Assembly (NCBI GenBank): GCA_000827495.1
Contig: KN817589.1
Coordinates: 78,776 to 142,775 of the forward strand
Length of the DNA stretch: 64,000 bases
Origin: Hypholoma sublateritium FD-334 SS-4
Lineage: Eukaryota > Basidiomycota > Agaricomycetes > Agaricales > Strophariaceae
Direction of reading: 5' to 3'
This document shows, one piece after another, positions 37,399 to 47,136 of the stretch; the first letter of the stretch is position 1, and each line of letters starts with the position of its first letter. A program made the position numbers and the translations under genes. The notes under the pieces were generated by a model. That model saw nothing but the letters and a program-made list of their open reading frames with translations, was not told where the DNA came from and made no database searches.

Positions 37399-38409
37399 AT
37401 GTCGTTCGTCGCGAGGCTTTGGAATACCATCCGGCGTCCGGTACGTGCCACGTTATTCCCCTACTGCCACACGCACGAACTCAAAGCTCATGCAGCCTTC
37501 CGTGACCTAGGTCCGCTACGTAGGGAGAGATCTAGAAGGTGCAGTGCACACCCTCCTCAGAACCAACGGCATCATGGACTCACCCACACACAGGGAACAA
37601 ATTCTTCGAAGCACGGGCACCGAATGGTTCGCATCATCTTCATCTGCGCCTGTGGAGTCGCTGCACACACACGCTGACTACCGGGTTAGATCCGAGCTAC
37701 ACGAAGCGAACAGTGCAGTACTTCGAGGAGGAGGAGGTCTGGCGGTACATCAGCGGGGGCAAGCGGCTGCCGAGTGCGTCGCATCTCTCCTGCGCCTACT
37801 TAGTGGGTCGCTGACGTCGTCTTGTTCTTGCACAGTCCAATGGTCCGCGTGGCTCACGCACACACGGAAAGAACCCCCGACGATCGAGGTGCGTTCCCTA
37901 TTCGTGTTCTGCTCCCATGGGCGAAGGCTCACCGGCCGCAGGAGCTCGAGGCCGACATCCGGCGCCAGCTGCGCCTCTCGGCAAACGTCGCGCGCATCGA
38001 GGCCCGCGACGCTGCGGAGGCCGCGCAGATGCTGCAAATGCGCCAGCAGGACGCGCGGCTCGCGCTGGCGGACGCGTCGGCGCAGGCGCGCGGCGTGCCC
38101 GCGCCCGGGCCTGCCCCGGCCGCGTCCCAAACGGAGGCTGCGGGCACGGAGGCGGAGGCGCCGGCCGCGAGGAACGTGCGTGATGCGGGGGGCGCGGTGG
38201 TGCGCCCGCCGAGCTTCTTGACGCCGTCGAAGCCGCGGAAGGCACGCGCGTCGCCGGCGCCGTTCGCGCTGCCTGCGCTTGAGGAGGCGGCGGCGAGCGA
38301 ACAACGCGGTCCGGCGGCGCGCCCCGCGGAGGGTGCGGCGCCGTCGCCGTGGATATCGAAGCCCGACGAAACGGAGAGTTGGACGCCGCGCGCCGTGAGG
38401 CGGGGTTGA
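37399..38409 (+). CDS. NDUFAF2: Mitochondrial complex I assembly factor NDUFAF2-like
   Basis: B17.2-like protein that assists assembly of NADH:ubiquinone oxidoreductase in mitochondria. Six exons close in frame (37399-37440, 37511-37538, 37594-37626, 37690-37773, 37836-37888, 37942-38409), 235 aa. The start MSFVARLWNTIRRPVRYVGR, then DLEGNKFFEARAP, TKRTVQYFEEEEVWRYISGG and IQWSAWLTHTRKEPPTIEEL are the family signature. The last exon adds an alanine-rich coiled region and a Pro/Ala tail to RAVRRG that animal homologues lack. It stands tail to tail with acidic gene A1, 223 bp away. Three decayed copies lie downstream, so this is the only one likely to work. Confidence 0.93.
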
Positions 38410-38632
38410 ATTGGCGTTGCGGGGATAATGCAGCAGCGTGCGAGGGAGAGAAGGGCAGTTGATAATTGGCGTATGTATTTACATTTTTGTCAGTTGATTA
38501 TATTCGATACGGCTGCTAATTCGAGAGATGTCCAAGTTCGAACGGGGATTACAGGTAAGATAGCAAAGGTGCAAGGGAAAGGAACGCATATTATGTTGAG
38601 GCGGCAGGGAGGATCGGCTTCTCAATGTTGCA

Positions 38633-39077
38633 TCAACATTGAGGAGGTGGGCGAGGCGGAGGTGGGCGAATGGGGCCAACGACAGGTCGGACCACTTGTG
38701 CACGGGGCATGGCGGGGCTGTGTGGAGGGAGCGAATCAGCATGAAAGAATTGCTAGACAGCATCGAGAGGACGCACAATACCGGAATGTCCTCATCGTCT
38801 TCCTCTTCGTCGCTTTCCTGCTCGTCGTCATCGTCATCGTCATCGTCATCATCGTCGTCATCGTCGTCGTCTTCGTCTTCTTCCTCTTCCTTGGCGACAG
38901 ATTTCTTATCCTCTTTCTTATCCTCTTTGGCCTCCGTGGAGGCGTCTGCCGCCGCCAAAGTCAGCTTCCATATTCCCGCCGCTATTTGGACGGGATCTCA
39001 CCCGCTGCTGTGAAGGTCGCCGCCGTGGCCTGTGATGTGTCTGCTATCTTCTCAGCGGTGGTGGTGGTGGCGCTCAT
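38633..39077 (-). CDS. Acidic small protein family, member A1
   Basis: Exons 39002-39077, 38777-38945 and 38633-38717; intron phases 1 and 2; 109 aa in frame. Exon 1 is Ser/Thr/Ala-rich (MSATTTTAEKIADTSQ). Exon 2 has a Lys/Glu lead-in, then about 16 consecutive Asp and further Asp/Glu. Exon 3 is proline- and arginine-rich: PAMPRAQVVRPVVGPIRPPP. No domain I know fits; extreme acidity followed by a basic tail suggests a disordered protein, perhaps nucleic-acid- or histone-associated, but that is a guess. A TATA box lies about 45 nt upstream of the start. Treat as founder-type member of the array described under findings. Confidence 0.8.
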
Positions 39078-39118
39078 GTTGGGTGTTCGGGTCTGAATTT
39101 CGCTCAGAGGGCACCAAC

Positions 39119-39127
39119 CTATATATA
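39119..39127 (-). promoter_or_regulatory. TATA box of acidic gene A1
   Basis: A TATATATA-type element about 45 nt upstream of the A1 start. Matching elements stand at the same distance before A2 (40988-40994) and A3 (43873-43880), and a weaker one before the A4 relic (near 46205), each next to a shared GTGCGCC/TTATCTTGATG-like context, so the promoter was duplicated with the gene. Confidence 0.7.
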
Positions 39128-39178
39128 CGGCGCACCCGTCCTATCTTGACGCGCGGGGTATAGAACTGGGCGGCAGGG

Positions 39179-39420
39179 TTAGAATGCGGTGCGCTGTGAT
39201 TGGGCGGTGCAGGTGCCGATAGACGCCCAGATCTTGCCGAACTTCCTCCGAGCAATGCCTAGGTGCGCCGGCGCGTGATGGCAACAGCGATACCGCAACG
39301 GCGTGCGTACATTCCTTGGGAAGGCGTTGTGCAGATCCCAGCGGCTCGACTCTGTACCGCCATGATTTATTGCAACTTCATTCATCAAGAACTTGTCAAA
39401 AATCCGCACTAGCACAGCTT
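39179..39420. repeat. Duplicated upstream block of the A-type acidic genes, copy 1
   Basis: About 240 bp containing GCTGTGATTGGGCG, GCCCAGA, a GCGCCGGCG-type stretch, GATCCCAG, CCGCCATGATTTATT and TTCATCAAGAA. Recognisable again at about 41037-41270, 43925-44150 and, more diverged, 46255-46450. Minus-strand reading gives a conserved-looking peptide (INHGG, SRWD) that is broken between copies, so I treat the block as upstream non-coding or decayed DNA carried along with each A gene. Confidence 0.65.
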
Positions 39421-39599
39421 CTGGGCAGATAAGAAGTGCTCCGTAATAGGTACACCATTTGAATATTTGTATGAATCGTGATCGCTAACAAGCTATATAA
39501 ATACACACAGCACAATTCAAGTGAGAGAAAGAATAATTCATGGAAGGCGTAGAACTCCTGACATAGTATTCGCCTCACACAAATGCCAGAGAGCCAGAG

Positions 39600-40265
39600 A
39601 GTACAAGTGAGCTCGTTGTTCCCTCACTATTTCAAGCACAAACTCAAAGTTTATTAACTTACCGTGGCCAGGTCGGCCAAGTGGGAGAGATTCTAAAAGT
39701 GCACCGCACCTTCCATCGGGCTCAGCCGCACGACGATCTCGCGCCCGACACACAAGGACCGCATTCTAATATGCACGAGCACCTGATGGTTCGCACAATC
39801 TTCATCTGCGTTTGCCCTGAAGTCACCAACGCGAGCTGAGGCGGCGGTAAATACAAGAGACACGAGTCCCATGGCTCGCGCTCGCACGAAAAGAGCCCCC
39901 GGCGATCAAAGTGCGCATCTCCACTTGCAATTTGTCACAGAGTTAACATTGCAGAGACTGCAGGCGATCGAGACTGGCACCCCGCGCCATCTGCGCATCA
40001 AGGCAAACGTCGCACGCATCAAGGCGCGTATCGTGGCTGAGGTCGCCCGGCTACGCAGGCGTCAGTAGGACGCGTGGCTCGCCCTGGCAGGCGCGTTGTC
40101 AGCTCGGCGCAGCCCTGCCTAGGCCGCATCCCAACTGGAGGCTGCGGGGGCGGAGGCACCGAAGAAGCTGCGTGATACGGGCGGGGTGGCTATACGGCCG
40201 CCAAACAACTTGTCGCCGTGGATATCGAAGCTGGACGCCGCTCGCCGTGAGACGGGGCTGAATAG
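39600..40265 (+). pseudogene. Decayed NDUFAF2 copy 1
   Basis: The first-intron region and the exon 2 equivalent align with the intact gene at 37399 (shared GTAC donor area, ACTCAAAG, GGGAGAGAT-CTA-AAG). The last-exon equivalent reads LRIKANVARIKAR, parallel to LRLSANVARIEAR, then hits an in-frame stop at 40066-40068 and further breaks. Exons 4 and 5 are not recognisable. A small open frame of 65 codons at 39871 covers only part of it. Confidence 0.8.
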
Positions 40266-40472
40266 GCTTTGCGCATCATAATTTGGGCAATCTAGGCGGA
40301 GAAATACAGGCTGCAGTCAATAATGGCGTATGTATTTATGTTTTTGTCAGTCGACACTCTTTGATACGGCTGCTGATGCGGGATATGTCCAAGTTCGAAC
40401 GGGGATCACATATGAGGTACAAAAGACCCAGGGGAAAGGAATGTATATTGTGTCAAGGCAAGACCCAACTCA

Positions 40473-40945
40473 TTAGTGGCCTCGACCTCGACCTCGCGAC
40501 GGCCTCGTACTGTTACCGGCAACAGGCGGGTGCATTGGGGCACGGGGCATGGCTGGGCTGTGTGGAGGGAGGGCATAAGCATGAAAACGTGCTAAACAGC
40601 GACGAGAAAACGTACAATTTGGGCTTGTTCTCGTCGTCCTCCCCTTCGCCCTCTTCGTCCTCATCCTCTTCGTCGGAGTCGGAGTCGGAGTCGGAGTCGT
40701 CTTCATTCTCGCCCTCGCCCTCGTCGACATCGTCTTCATCCTCTTCCTTGGTGGCAGGTTTCTCCTCTTCTTTAGCCTCTGTATTGGCGTCTACTGCTAC
40801 GAAATTCAGTTTACAAGCTACTTCCACCGCTATTGGACCCGATCTTACCAGCTGCAGTGGAGGCCGCCGCCGCCGTGGTCTGCAACGCAGCATCCGCCAT
40901 CTTCTCAGGCGCGCTGGGAGCGGGACTGGGAGTGGAAGCACTCAT
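40473..40945 (-). CDS. Acidic small protein family, member A2
   Basis: Exons 40849-40945, 40616-40793 and 40473-40557, phases 1 and 2, 119 aa in frame. Same plan as A1: Ser/Ala/Thr-rich start (MSASTPSPAPSAPEKMADAA), Lys/Glu lead-in ANTEAKEEEK, a long Asp/Glu/Ser stretch, then PAMPRAPMHPPVAGNSTRP and a short RGRGRGRG-like basic end. The acidic exon differs from A1 in using D-S-D-S and E-G-E-G alternation rather than poly-Asp. TATA box about 45 nt upstream. The NDUFAF2 relic lies beyond its 3' end, as in the A1 unit. Confidence 0.8.
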
Positions 40946-41464
40946 AGTGGATGTTTGGGTCTGGATCCCGGTCGGACGGTTCCCAGCTATATAAACAGCG
41001 CCCTTGTTTGTCTTGACGCTCGGGGTATTGAACTCGGCGGGGCGCTGTGATTGGGCGCTGGCGATAGACGCCCAGACTTTGCTGGACTGCCTACGAGCCA
41101 TACCTAGTGCGCGCCGGCGCGTGTTGGGGTCAGCATCGTCGCAATGGCGTCAGGGCCCCGAGAAGGTTCAAGGCGCCGTGTGGATCCCAGCGACTTGGTT
41201 GTGCACCGCCATGATTTATTGGAACAGTCTCGCGTTCATCAAGAAACGGTCAGAACCCATTCTGACAGAAGACAAAGTGCGCTATCAGAACATATGTATG
41301 GATCGTGGTCAGCAGCAGCTTCCTAGGTATATATACACGTCTCGATTTGGTCTCTATATCACAAGGCAGCCAGGCAAATCGGAACAATACATCGAAGGTG
41401 TGGCGCACGCTCAGTGTTTCCCTATCAAACTCAAAATTGCACACCGCCCACTAGGAACCGCATG
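40946..41464. repeat. A2 promoter and duplicated upstream block, copy 2
   Basis: Carries the A2 TATA box (40988-40994) and the second copy of the upstream block, again with the CCGCCATGATTTATT and TTCATCAAGAA landmarks. No independent gene seen. Confidence 0.6.
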
Positions 41465-41990
41465 ATGGTATCACGCACGACTCGGACCCACAGCGAACAA
41501 ATTTTACCAGGCACGAGCACCGGATGGTTCGCACACGCCTGCAGCGTAGCCACCAAAACGAGCTGAGGCAGCAGAATCGAGCTATACGAAGAACACGGTG
41601 CAGCGGTTCGACACCGCAAGGGACTGCCGCGTCTCTGTTCTCTGCAGGTTGCTGATATCGTCTTGTTCTTGAAATTTTCGCCCAATCTATTAGTCACTAA
41701 AGTATAGCTTGCATCAAGCTTGCATCGACGCGGAAAGAGCCATGTCACATTGGTCGCGGGGGCTGCACCTTGCTAGCAGGTGTCGGCGCAAGTGCACCGC
41801 GAGCCCGTCCCCGGGCATGCCCCGGCCGCGTCCTAAACGGAGGCTGCGAAGGCGGACGTGCCGAGAAACGTGCGCGGGGCGCGACAGACTGCAGTGCACC
41901 CATGCAGCTCGTTGCCTCCTCGCCACCGTAAACCTCGAAACCCGGTGAGACAGGGAGCAGGGCGCTGCACACTGTAAAGCGAGGATAAAT
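41465..41990 (+). pseudogene. Decayed NDUFAF2 copy 2
   Basis: Recognisable pieces: an exon 3 equivalent near 41500 (ACAAATTTTACCAGGCACG against ACAAATTCTTCGAAGCACG), an exon 4 trace with a damaged frame near 41580-41640, and the alanine/proline-rich end near 41780-41960. Heavily deleted; the following 3' block (42030-42130) is shared with the other units, but no acidic gene remains between it and the next copy. Confidence 0.7.
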
Positions 41991-42130
41991 GCGCTTTTCG
42001 CGTATTAATCTAACCGGATGCGAGGCGAAGTACTACGGTCAATAATGGCGTATGTATTTGCTTTTTTTCCAGTAAATGGTATTCGATACGGCTGCTAATG
42101 CGGAGGGGTGTTAAAGTTTAGATGGGGATC

Positions 42131-42479
42131 ACATCATGATCACATACCATTGAAAAGACGCAAAGGAAAAAATGCATGTTGTGCTGAAGCTTGGTTGAGG
42201 CTACACCTAGATGATCGACCCCGTGGATATAGCCTCAGCGGGGAGCCGGCGATGGGGCGCGCGACACGGCCGCGGGACTGGGCGAGACTTCAAACTATGA
42301 TGGCTTGATGAAGGCTTATTGAAAATAAAATTATTCTTCCTTACACTCATTCCTATCAAACCATTGTTTTATTTGAACTACAACCGTCGCAGCCAGTTAC
42401 GACGCTGCGCGCAATTTTATGGGTCCCTGCCTTGTCCGTAGCTTTCTCACAAACCCGAAATGGCCTACTTATGTACACG
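42131..42479. other. Spacer, no gene seen
   Basis: Breakpoint region between the truncated third unit and the fourth. Only short open frames; GC-rich near 42210-42280 and AT-rich near 42310-42360. Confidence 0.4.
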
Positions 42480-43285
42480 GCAAATGCCAGCCGAACTGGT
42501 GCCGGTGATCGCCGGATCCGACGTTGCCCCGTACGCGCTCCTTGCAATTGAACTACAACGCTGGCGGGGATTTCCTGGCTGTTCTCTTCCATTACATCCA
42601 CCAATAACCAATCAACGTCGCTCGTGACAAGATTTTGGAATGCTATTCGCAATCTTGTACGTGCCTCGCTGTTCCCCTATTTTCTCATGTACGTGCTCAG
42701 CCTTCCGTTGCCTAGTAGGGAGGGATCCAGAATGTGCAGCTTGTAATGTGGTCTAATGCGCGACAGGCAGGGAACAACTTCTATGAGGCGCAGGTACTGA
42801 ATTGTTCGCATAAACTTCATCTGCGTTTGGCCACACACACGAGTGACGAGTGGATGCGGCGCCAGATTTGAGCTATACGAAGCACACTGTGTGGTCCTTC
42901 GACACAGAGGAGGCCTGTCGGTACACCAACGGGAGCAAGCGGCTACCAAGTGCGTTGTGTTCTTGCTCTGTTCTCTGCTCCCGAATCGCCGGCATTATCT
43001 TGTCCTTGCCCTGTCCTGTTATTGCGCCGTCCAATGGTCCGCGTGGCACACACACACCTGCAAAGTGCCTCGACGATCACGGTGCGCACCCTGGTCATAT
43101 TATACTCGCAAGGCGAACGTTGAACGTTGATCGTCGACCGCCTATAGGAGCTCGACGCTGACATCCGGCGCCGGCTGCGCGTCTCAGCCACATGCGCCAG
43201 CAGGACGGTCTGCTCGCCCTGGCGGACGCGTCGACACAGGCGCGTCGCGAACCCCCGCGTGCGAGGCGGAGCACTGTAGACAATA
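42480..43285 (+). pseudogene. Decayed NDUFAF2 copy 3, start codon lost
   Basis: The best preserved relic. The first-exon equivalent reads TSLVTRFWNAIRNL, with ACG at 42615-42617 where the intact gene has ATG, followed by the same GTACGTGCC donor. Exon 4 is nearly whole (LSYTKHTVWSFDTEEACRY) and exon 5 gives VQWSAWHTHT. The last exon is shortened after ELDADIRRRLRVSA. Lost start plus truncation argue for a pseudogene. Confidence 0.85.
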
Positions 43286-43429
43286 ATAGTATGTTTTTGT
43301 TTTTGTCGGTCGACACTCTTCGGTACGGCTGATAATTTGGTGAGATTACCAGGTTCGGAAGGAGATCGCATATAAAATACAAAAGTCGTAAGGGAAATGG
43401 ATGCGTATTGTGTTGAGGCGATACCCAGC

Positions 43430-43830
43430 TCAACGGGGCCTGGTAGGGCCGACGACGGGTCGCTTGACAGGTGCACGAGGCATGGCGAGGCTGCGCGTAG
43501 GGCGTCAGCATAAAGGATGTGCGGGACAGCGACGAGAAAGCGCACAATTTGGGCATGTCGTCTTCTTCGTCTTCCTCATCTTCGTCTTCGTCGTCCTCGT
43601 CATCATCGTCGCCCTCTTCCTCCTCCTCTTCCTTGACGGCAGGCTTCTTATCCCCCTTTTCCTCCGTGGAGGTGTCCGCTGCCACGAAATCAGTGTCCAC
43701 ACTATTCCCGCAGCTAATCGGAGCGCATCTCACCGGCTTCCGTAGAGGCCACCGCTGTGGTGGTCTGCGACGCAGCGTCGGCCGTCCTCTCAGGAGCACT
43801 TTCTGTGGTACTGGCTGTGGTGGCGCTCAT
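43430..43830 (-). CDS. Acidic small protein family, member A3
   Basis: Exons 43734-43830, 43546-43678 and 43430-43490, phases 1 and 2, 96 aa in frame. Starts MSATTASTTESAPERTADAA, close to A1/A2; lead-in TSTEEKGDKKPAVKEE as in A1; then E and D runs; exon 3 is LAMPRAPVKRPVVGPTRPR and stops. TATA box at 43873-43880. Distance and orientation to the NDUFAF2 relic are as in the intact unit. Open frame and clean splice sites after duplication suggest it is still selected, although I cannot show expression. Confidence 0.8.
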
Positions 43831-44329
43831 GGTGGTCGTTGGGGTCTGGATCTTGGTCGAAAGGTGCCAAGCTATATATATGGCGCACCCATCTTATCTT
43901 GATGTGTAGGGCACGGAGCTCCAATTCGGTGCACTGTGATTGGGCGACGGCGCTAGATACCCCTCCCGGACCGCTCCCCGCGCGGCGATCCCCAGTGCAC
44001 GCCAGCATCGTCGCAACCGCGCCAATGTCCTAGGAAGGCGTTGTGCAGATCCCAGTGGCTCGGCTGTGCACCGCCATGATTTATTGGAATGTTCTCGCGT
44101 TCATCAAGAACTCATCGAGAACCCGCCCTGATACGACAAATAAGAAGTGCTCTATAATAAGTACGCTATCTGAACATATGATTCGGTGACTGGTCAACTA
44201 ACTGCCCGGATATAAATACACTCTAGAAATCACAATGCAGCCAGTGCAGTTGGAACAATGCAGAAGACATCGCCTCACATGACACCCAGGGAGAGTGCAA
44301 AGGCCCGGGAGGCTACGCGTGCCCAAGGT
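43831..44329. repeat. A3 promoter and duplicated upstream block, copy 3
   Basis: Contains the A3 TATA box, the third upstream block with its CATGATTTATTGGAA and TTCATCAAGAA landmarks, and then the transition to the B-type genes. No gene of its own seen. Confidence 0.6.
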
Positions 44330-45051
44330 CTACTTGGGACCCACCACTGGATGCACTGTTTTTGTGCCTGATCCTGATCCGCCATCTTTCTTCTTGTCGT
44401 CCGTCTTGTCATCCGTCTTGTCGTCCGTGGCATCGTCCTCTGTGCCATCCGTCACATCGTCCGTCTTGCCGCCTGTGTCTTTATTAGCGGCTTTCTTCTT
44501 TGGGCCGTTTTGGTTTCCGGAGACCCCTTTCACTATTTTTGCTCGCGGAAGGCCTCTGTCGAATGTATTTTTCGTCAGTGATAAATGTGAGTTTTGATAA
44601 ACCAAGCATCATACCCAGCCCACGTGGGGAGTTCGTCCGAGTCCGAGTCCGCGTACTCATCCTCCCCCTCGTCGTCCTCCCCCTCGTCGTCCTCCCCCTC
44701 GTCGTCCTCCCCCTCGTCGTCCTCCCCCTCGTCNCCTCCCCCTCGTCGTCCTCCCCCTCGTCGTCCTCCCCCTCGTCGTCCTCCCCCTCGTCGTCCTCCC
44801 CCTCGTCGTCCTCCCACTCGTCGTCCGAGTTTTCGTCCTCCGATCCCGAGGCATCTTGATCGCCATTCGCCACTGGCGCTGCGTGTATTGGCTGGCTCTG
44901 GGTCTGTGGCTCCGTAACTGGGCCTCCGTCTAATGGCAAGAGGTCAAATGTCAGTGAAATTGCTCTCTTCAACGCATAATGCTTGTGAGAAAATACCTGG
45001 GCTAGGATCGCTGTCGAATTCAGGGAAAGCGCCCTTCATTGTTGAACCCAT
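44330..45051 (-). CDS. Acidic small protein family, member B1 (with minisatellite)
   Basis: Exons 44997-45051, 44615-44929 and 44330-44555, phases 1 and 2. Starts MGSTMKGAFPEFDSDPSP; exon 2 carries a repeated E-D-D-E-G unit and ends in LPTWAG; exon 3 reads GLPRAKIVKGVSGNQNGPKK and continues as a Lys/Asp-rich tail with repeated D-D-K-T. The summed coding length is one base short of a multiple of three, and the repeat unit holding the N at 44734 is 14 instead of 15 bases, so I assume one base is missing in the assembly; the corrected length would be 198 aa. Confidence 0.75.
44660..44825. repeat. 15-bp coding minisatellite in B1
   Basis: About eleven units of GTCGTCCTCCCCCTC (plus strand), translated on the minus strand as repeated acidic pentapeptides. 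One unit contains N at 44734 and is one base short. Confidence 0.9.
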
Positions 45052-45889
45052 GCGGTATTGGCGAGCAGTCAGATATCAAGAATCAAAGAATCAAGATCAG
45101 CTGAGCGGCGTTGTTGAAGGCGTTATTCCTGTAGCGATATAACAGTGTAGTGAGAGGACGCAGGTCGGGGGAAGCTGAGTAGATCAATCAGGGCCTAATC
45201 GACTGTCTCTCTTTATACTTACCTACCTCATAGCCCTAGAAAATGCCGCGTAACGACGCCCACAAATAGGCGTCTACTCAGAGATAGATAGCTTGCCTGC
45301 TTGGCAACCGTATGCGCGGATTACTGACACAGCTCCAAACGCGGTTTGTGCACTGGAAATTGACGTTTCACGAGCACGTCGTCCCAACAATGATAGAACT
45401 TCAGGACTTGAAACTCGGTCAAAAGGTGTCTGTCTGGGTGTACTATTAGGCAATGCAAATATTACATTGATCGAGGTCCACGCAATGCACACCGTGCACC
45501 TTTATAGGTTTTATTGCTTATTTATTGCACACCATTGGTGCACACCTTTCCTTCTTTATCATCACTACAGCGATTAGTCAAGGCTAAGGGCTAATGCAAT
45601 TGGACCATGGAAATCAGACAAGGTGCAAGTCTACGGCTTTACATGACTCCGAATGCTCCGGCGATCTGCTGGTGGTGAGAGCTCTCAGACAGCTCTCAGC
45701 AAACTCCCAGAGCAACTTATCGCCGTATACGGTATAAAGAGAAGAGAAGGATTATAAATATAACTCGGAAGATAGGCAGAAGATAATAGGTAGTTTCGAC
45801 TTGCAGATTGGAAAGAATGAGAAAACAACCTAGATACGCCGCGGGACATGTTCTTCCTGGGCTGTCACTTTCCAGAATCCAGATCTGCC
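45052..45889. other. B1 upstream region and spacer repeat
   Basis: Minus-strand TATAAAG near 45211-45217. A spacer with GGTCCACGC, GTGCACACC-type motifs and GCACACCTTTC (about 45475-45560) is shared with 47568-47640 downstream of B2's promoter, so spacer DNA was duplicated together with the B genes. No gene seen. Confidence 0.55.
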
Positions 45890-46188
45890 GCCTCTTGATT
45901 CCCGACAAGTCTGGAGCAGGAGGTACTTTTCCGGCTATGCTCTCTTTCCGTGCCGGAGCATCAATCGTGAGAAAACGCACAATTCGATACGACTCGTCGT
46001 TGTCTTCAGTCTTCCCGAGTCGTCCTCGTCGTCCTGCTCGCCATCTTCTTCCTCTCTCTCCTTTTCCTTGGTGCCGGGCTTCCTACCTTGTGGTTAAGAC
46101 AATCAGGATCTACGCTACTCCCAATCCCATCCGTGATTTGCCATGCGGCGTGTGCCGGTTGTGTGCCGGCGGTGGTCGCGGCGCTCAT
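45890..46188 (-). pseudogene. Acidic family relic A4, splice donor lost
   Basis: Promoter and start are of A type (MSAATTAGTQPAHAAW at 46188), but where A1-A3 have the first-intron donor GTGAGA or GTAAGA this copy has GATGGG. Without splicing the frame runs into basic sequence and stops. The acidic exon is still readable in another frame (KPGTKEKEREEEDGEQDDED), followed by a degenerate third exon with APARKESIAGKVPPAP. So both recognisable halves remain but no longer share a frame from this start. Confidence 0.7.
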
Positions 46189-46636
46189 GGTGAGCCAAGT
46201 TACATAGATATACGGCTCGCTCATCTTATCTTCATGCGCAGGGAATTGAACTCCTCGGGGGGGGGGGACTGCAATTTGCAACGCGGCACGATGTGAATGG
46301 GCGACGGTGCTAGACGTCCAGACCTTGGAAAGAAGTCTCTGGGAGCCCTGCGGGGACCTCCACGGTGTTTCCCAAAGCGTGCTATTGCGCGGGAGGACAG
46401 CATCGTCGCAGTTGCGTTCGCACCTCAAGAAGCCCATTTTTATGGATCGTGGTCACTAACAACTTTTCAGATGCACGTCTAGAAATTACAGTGCAGCAAC
46501 AGAAAGCGAAACATAGGTTGCATTGAAGGTGTCGGATTCATGACCGAATCGCCTCATAGCCATAGTCGCAACACCGCATAGAGTACCTCCGTACATGGGC
46601 GACTGCAGCCACGGAGGGTTTACTTTGAACCTCTCA
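46189..46636. repeat. A4 promoter and duplicated upstream block, copy 4
   Basis: TATA-like element near 46205 with the TCTTATCTTCATG context, then the most diverged upstream block. A run of nine to ten G occurs near 46258-46267. No gene seen. Confidence 0.5.
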
Positions 46637-47136
46637 TCATTTGTCTGTCTTTGGTTTCTCGTCCTTTGCGCTTGGTCTGTCATTTTTTGCCTTTTCGTCC
46701 TTCTTGTCTCCTGACTTGCTTCCCTGCGTGGGCTTCTCTGACTTCTTGTTCGGACCGTGAATGTTTCCCCGGATTGGTTTCTCCGCGCGGGCGCGAGGCA
46801 TGCCTCTATCAAAGCCCTTCATCAGCGACGTTTAAAGCTGCCAGAGACCAAAGAACATACCCATGCCACTGAAGGCTGTCGTCCGATTCCGCTTCTTCTT
46901 CCTCTTCCTCTTCCTCTATATCGTCATCTGAGTCTTCATCTCCTGATCCTGAGTCAACTTCATTGTTGTTTTCCGTAGGTTCAGCGGGCTCGCCCGCCAG
47001 CGGCGCCACATCTGGGTCTGGTATTCGTCAAGGATCAATGGGCTATATCTCTCAATGCACTCAGTGTCCAGGAATATGTACCAGTGCTCGGATCGACGAT
47101 TTCTGTATGAGCACTCTTCGTCGTTATCGTGTTCAT
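46637..47136 (-). CDS. Acidic small protein family, member B2
   Basis: Exons 47082-47136, 46861-47011 and 46637-46805, phases 1 and 2, 124 aa in frame. Starts MNTITTKSAHTEIVDPST; exon 2 begins APLAGEPAEPTEN, holds GDEDSDDDIEEEEEEEE and ends LQWHG; exon 3 reads GMPRARAEKPIRGNIHGP and goes on as a Lys/Asp/Ser-rich tail to KTDK. A probable 5' UTR intron (donor CAAG|GTACGC near 47206, acceptor one base before the ATG) and a minus-strand TATAAAG near 47293 precede it. Confidence 0.8.

Noticed and set aside
38639..39013. Poly-Ser frame on the plus strand opposite acidic gene A1
   Set aside because: It is the complement of the GAC/GAT/GAA repeats. The minus strand has the start, introns and a third exon that recurs in paralogues. 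The same applies opposite A2, A3 and B1.
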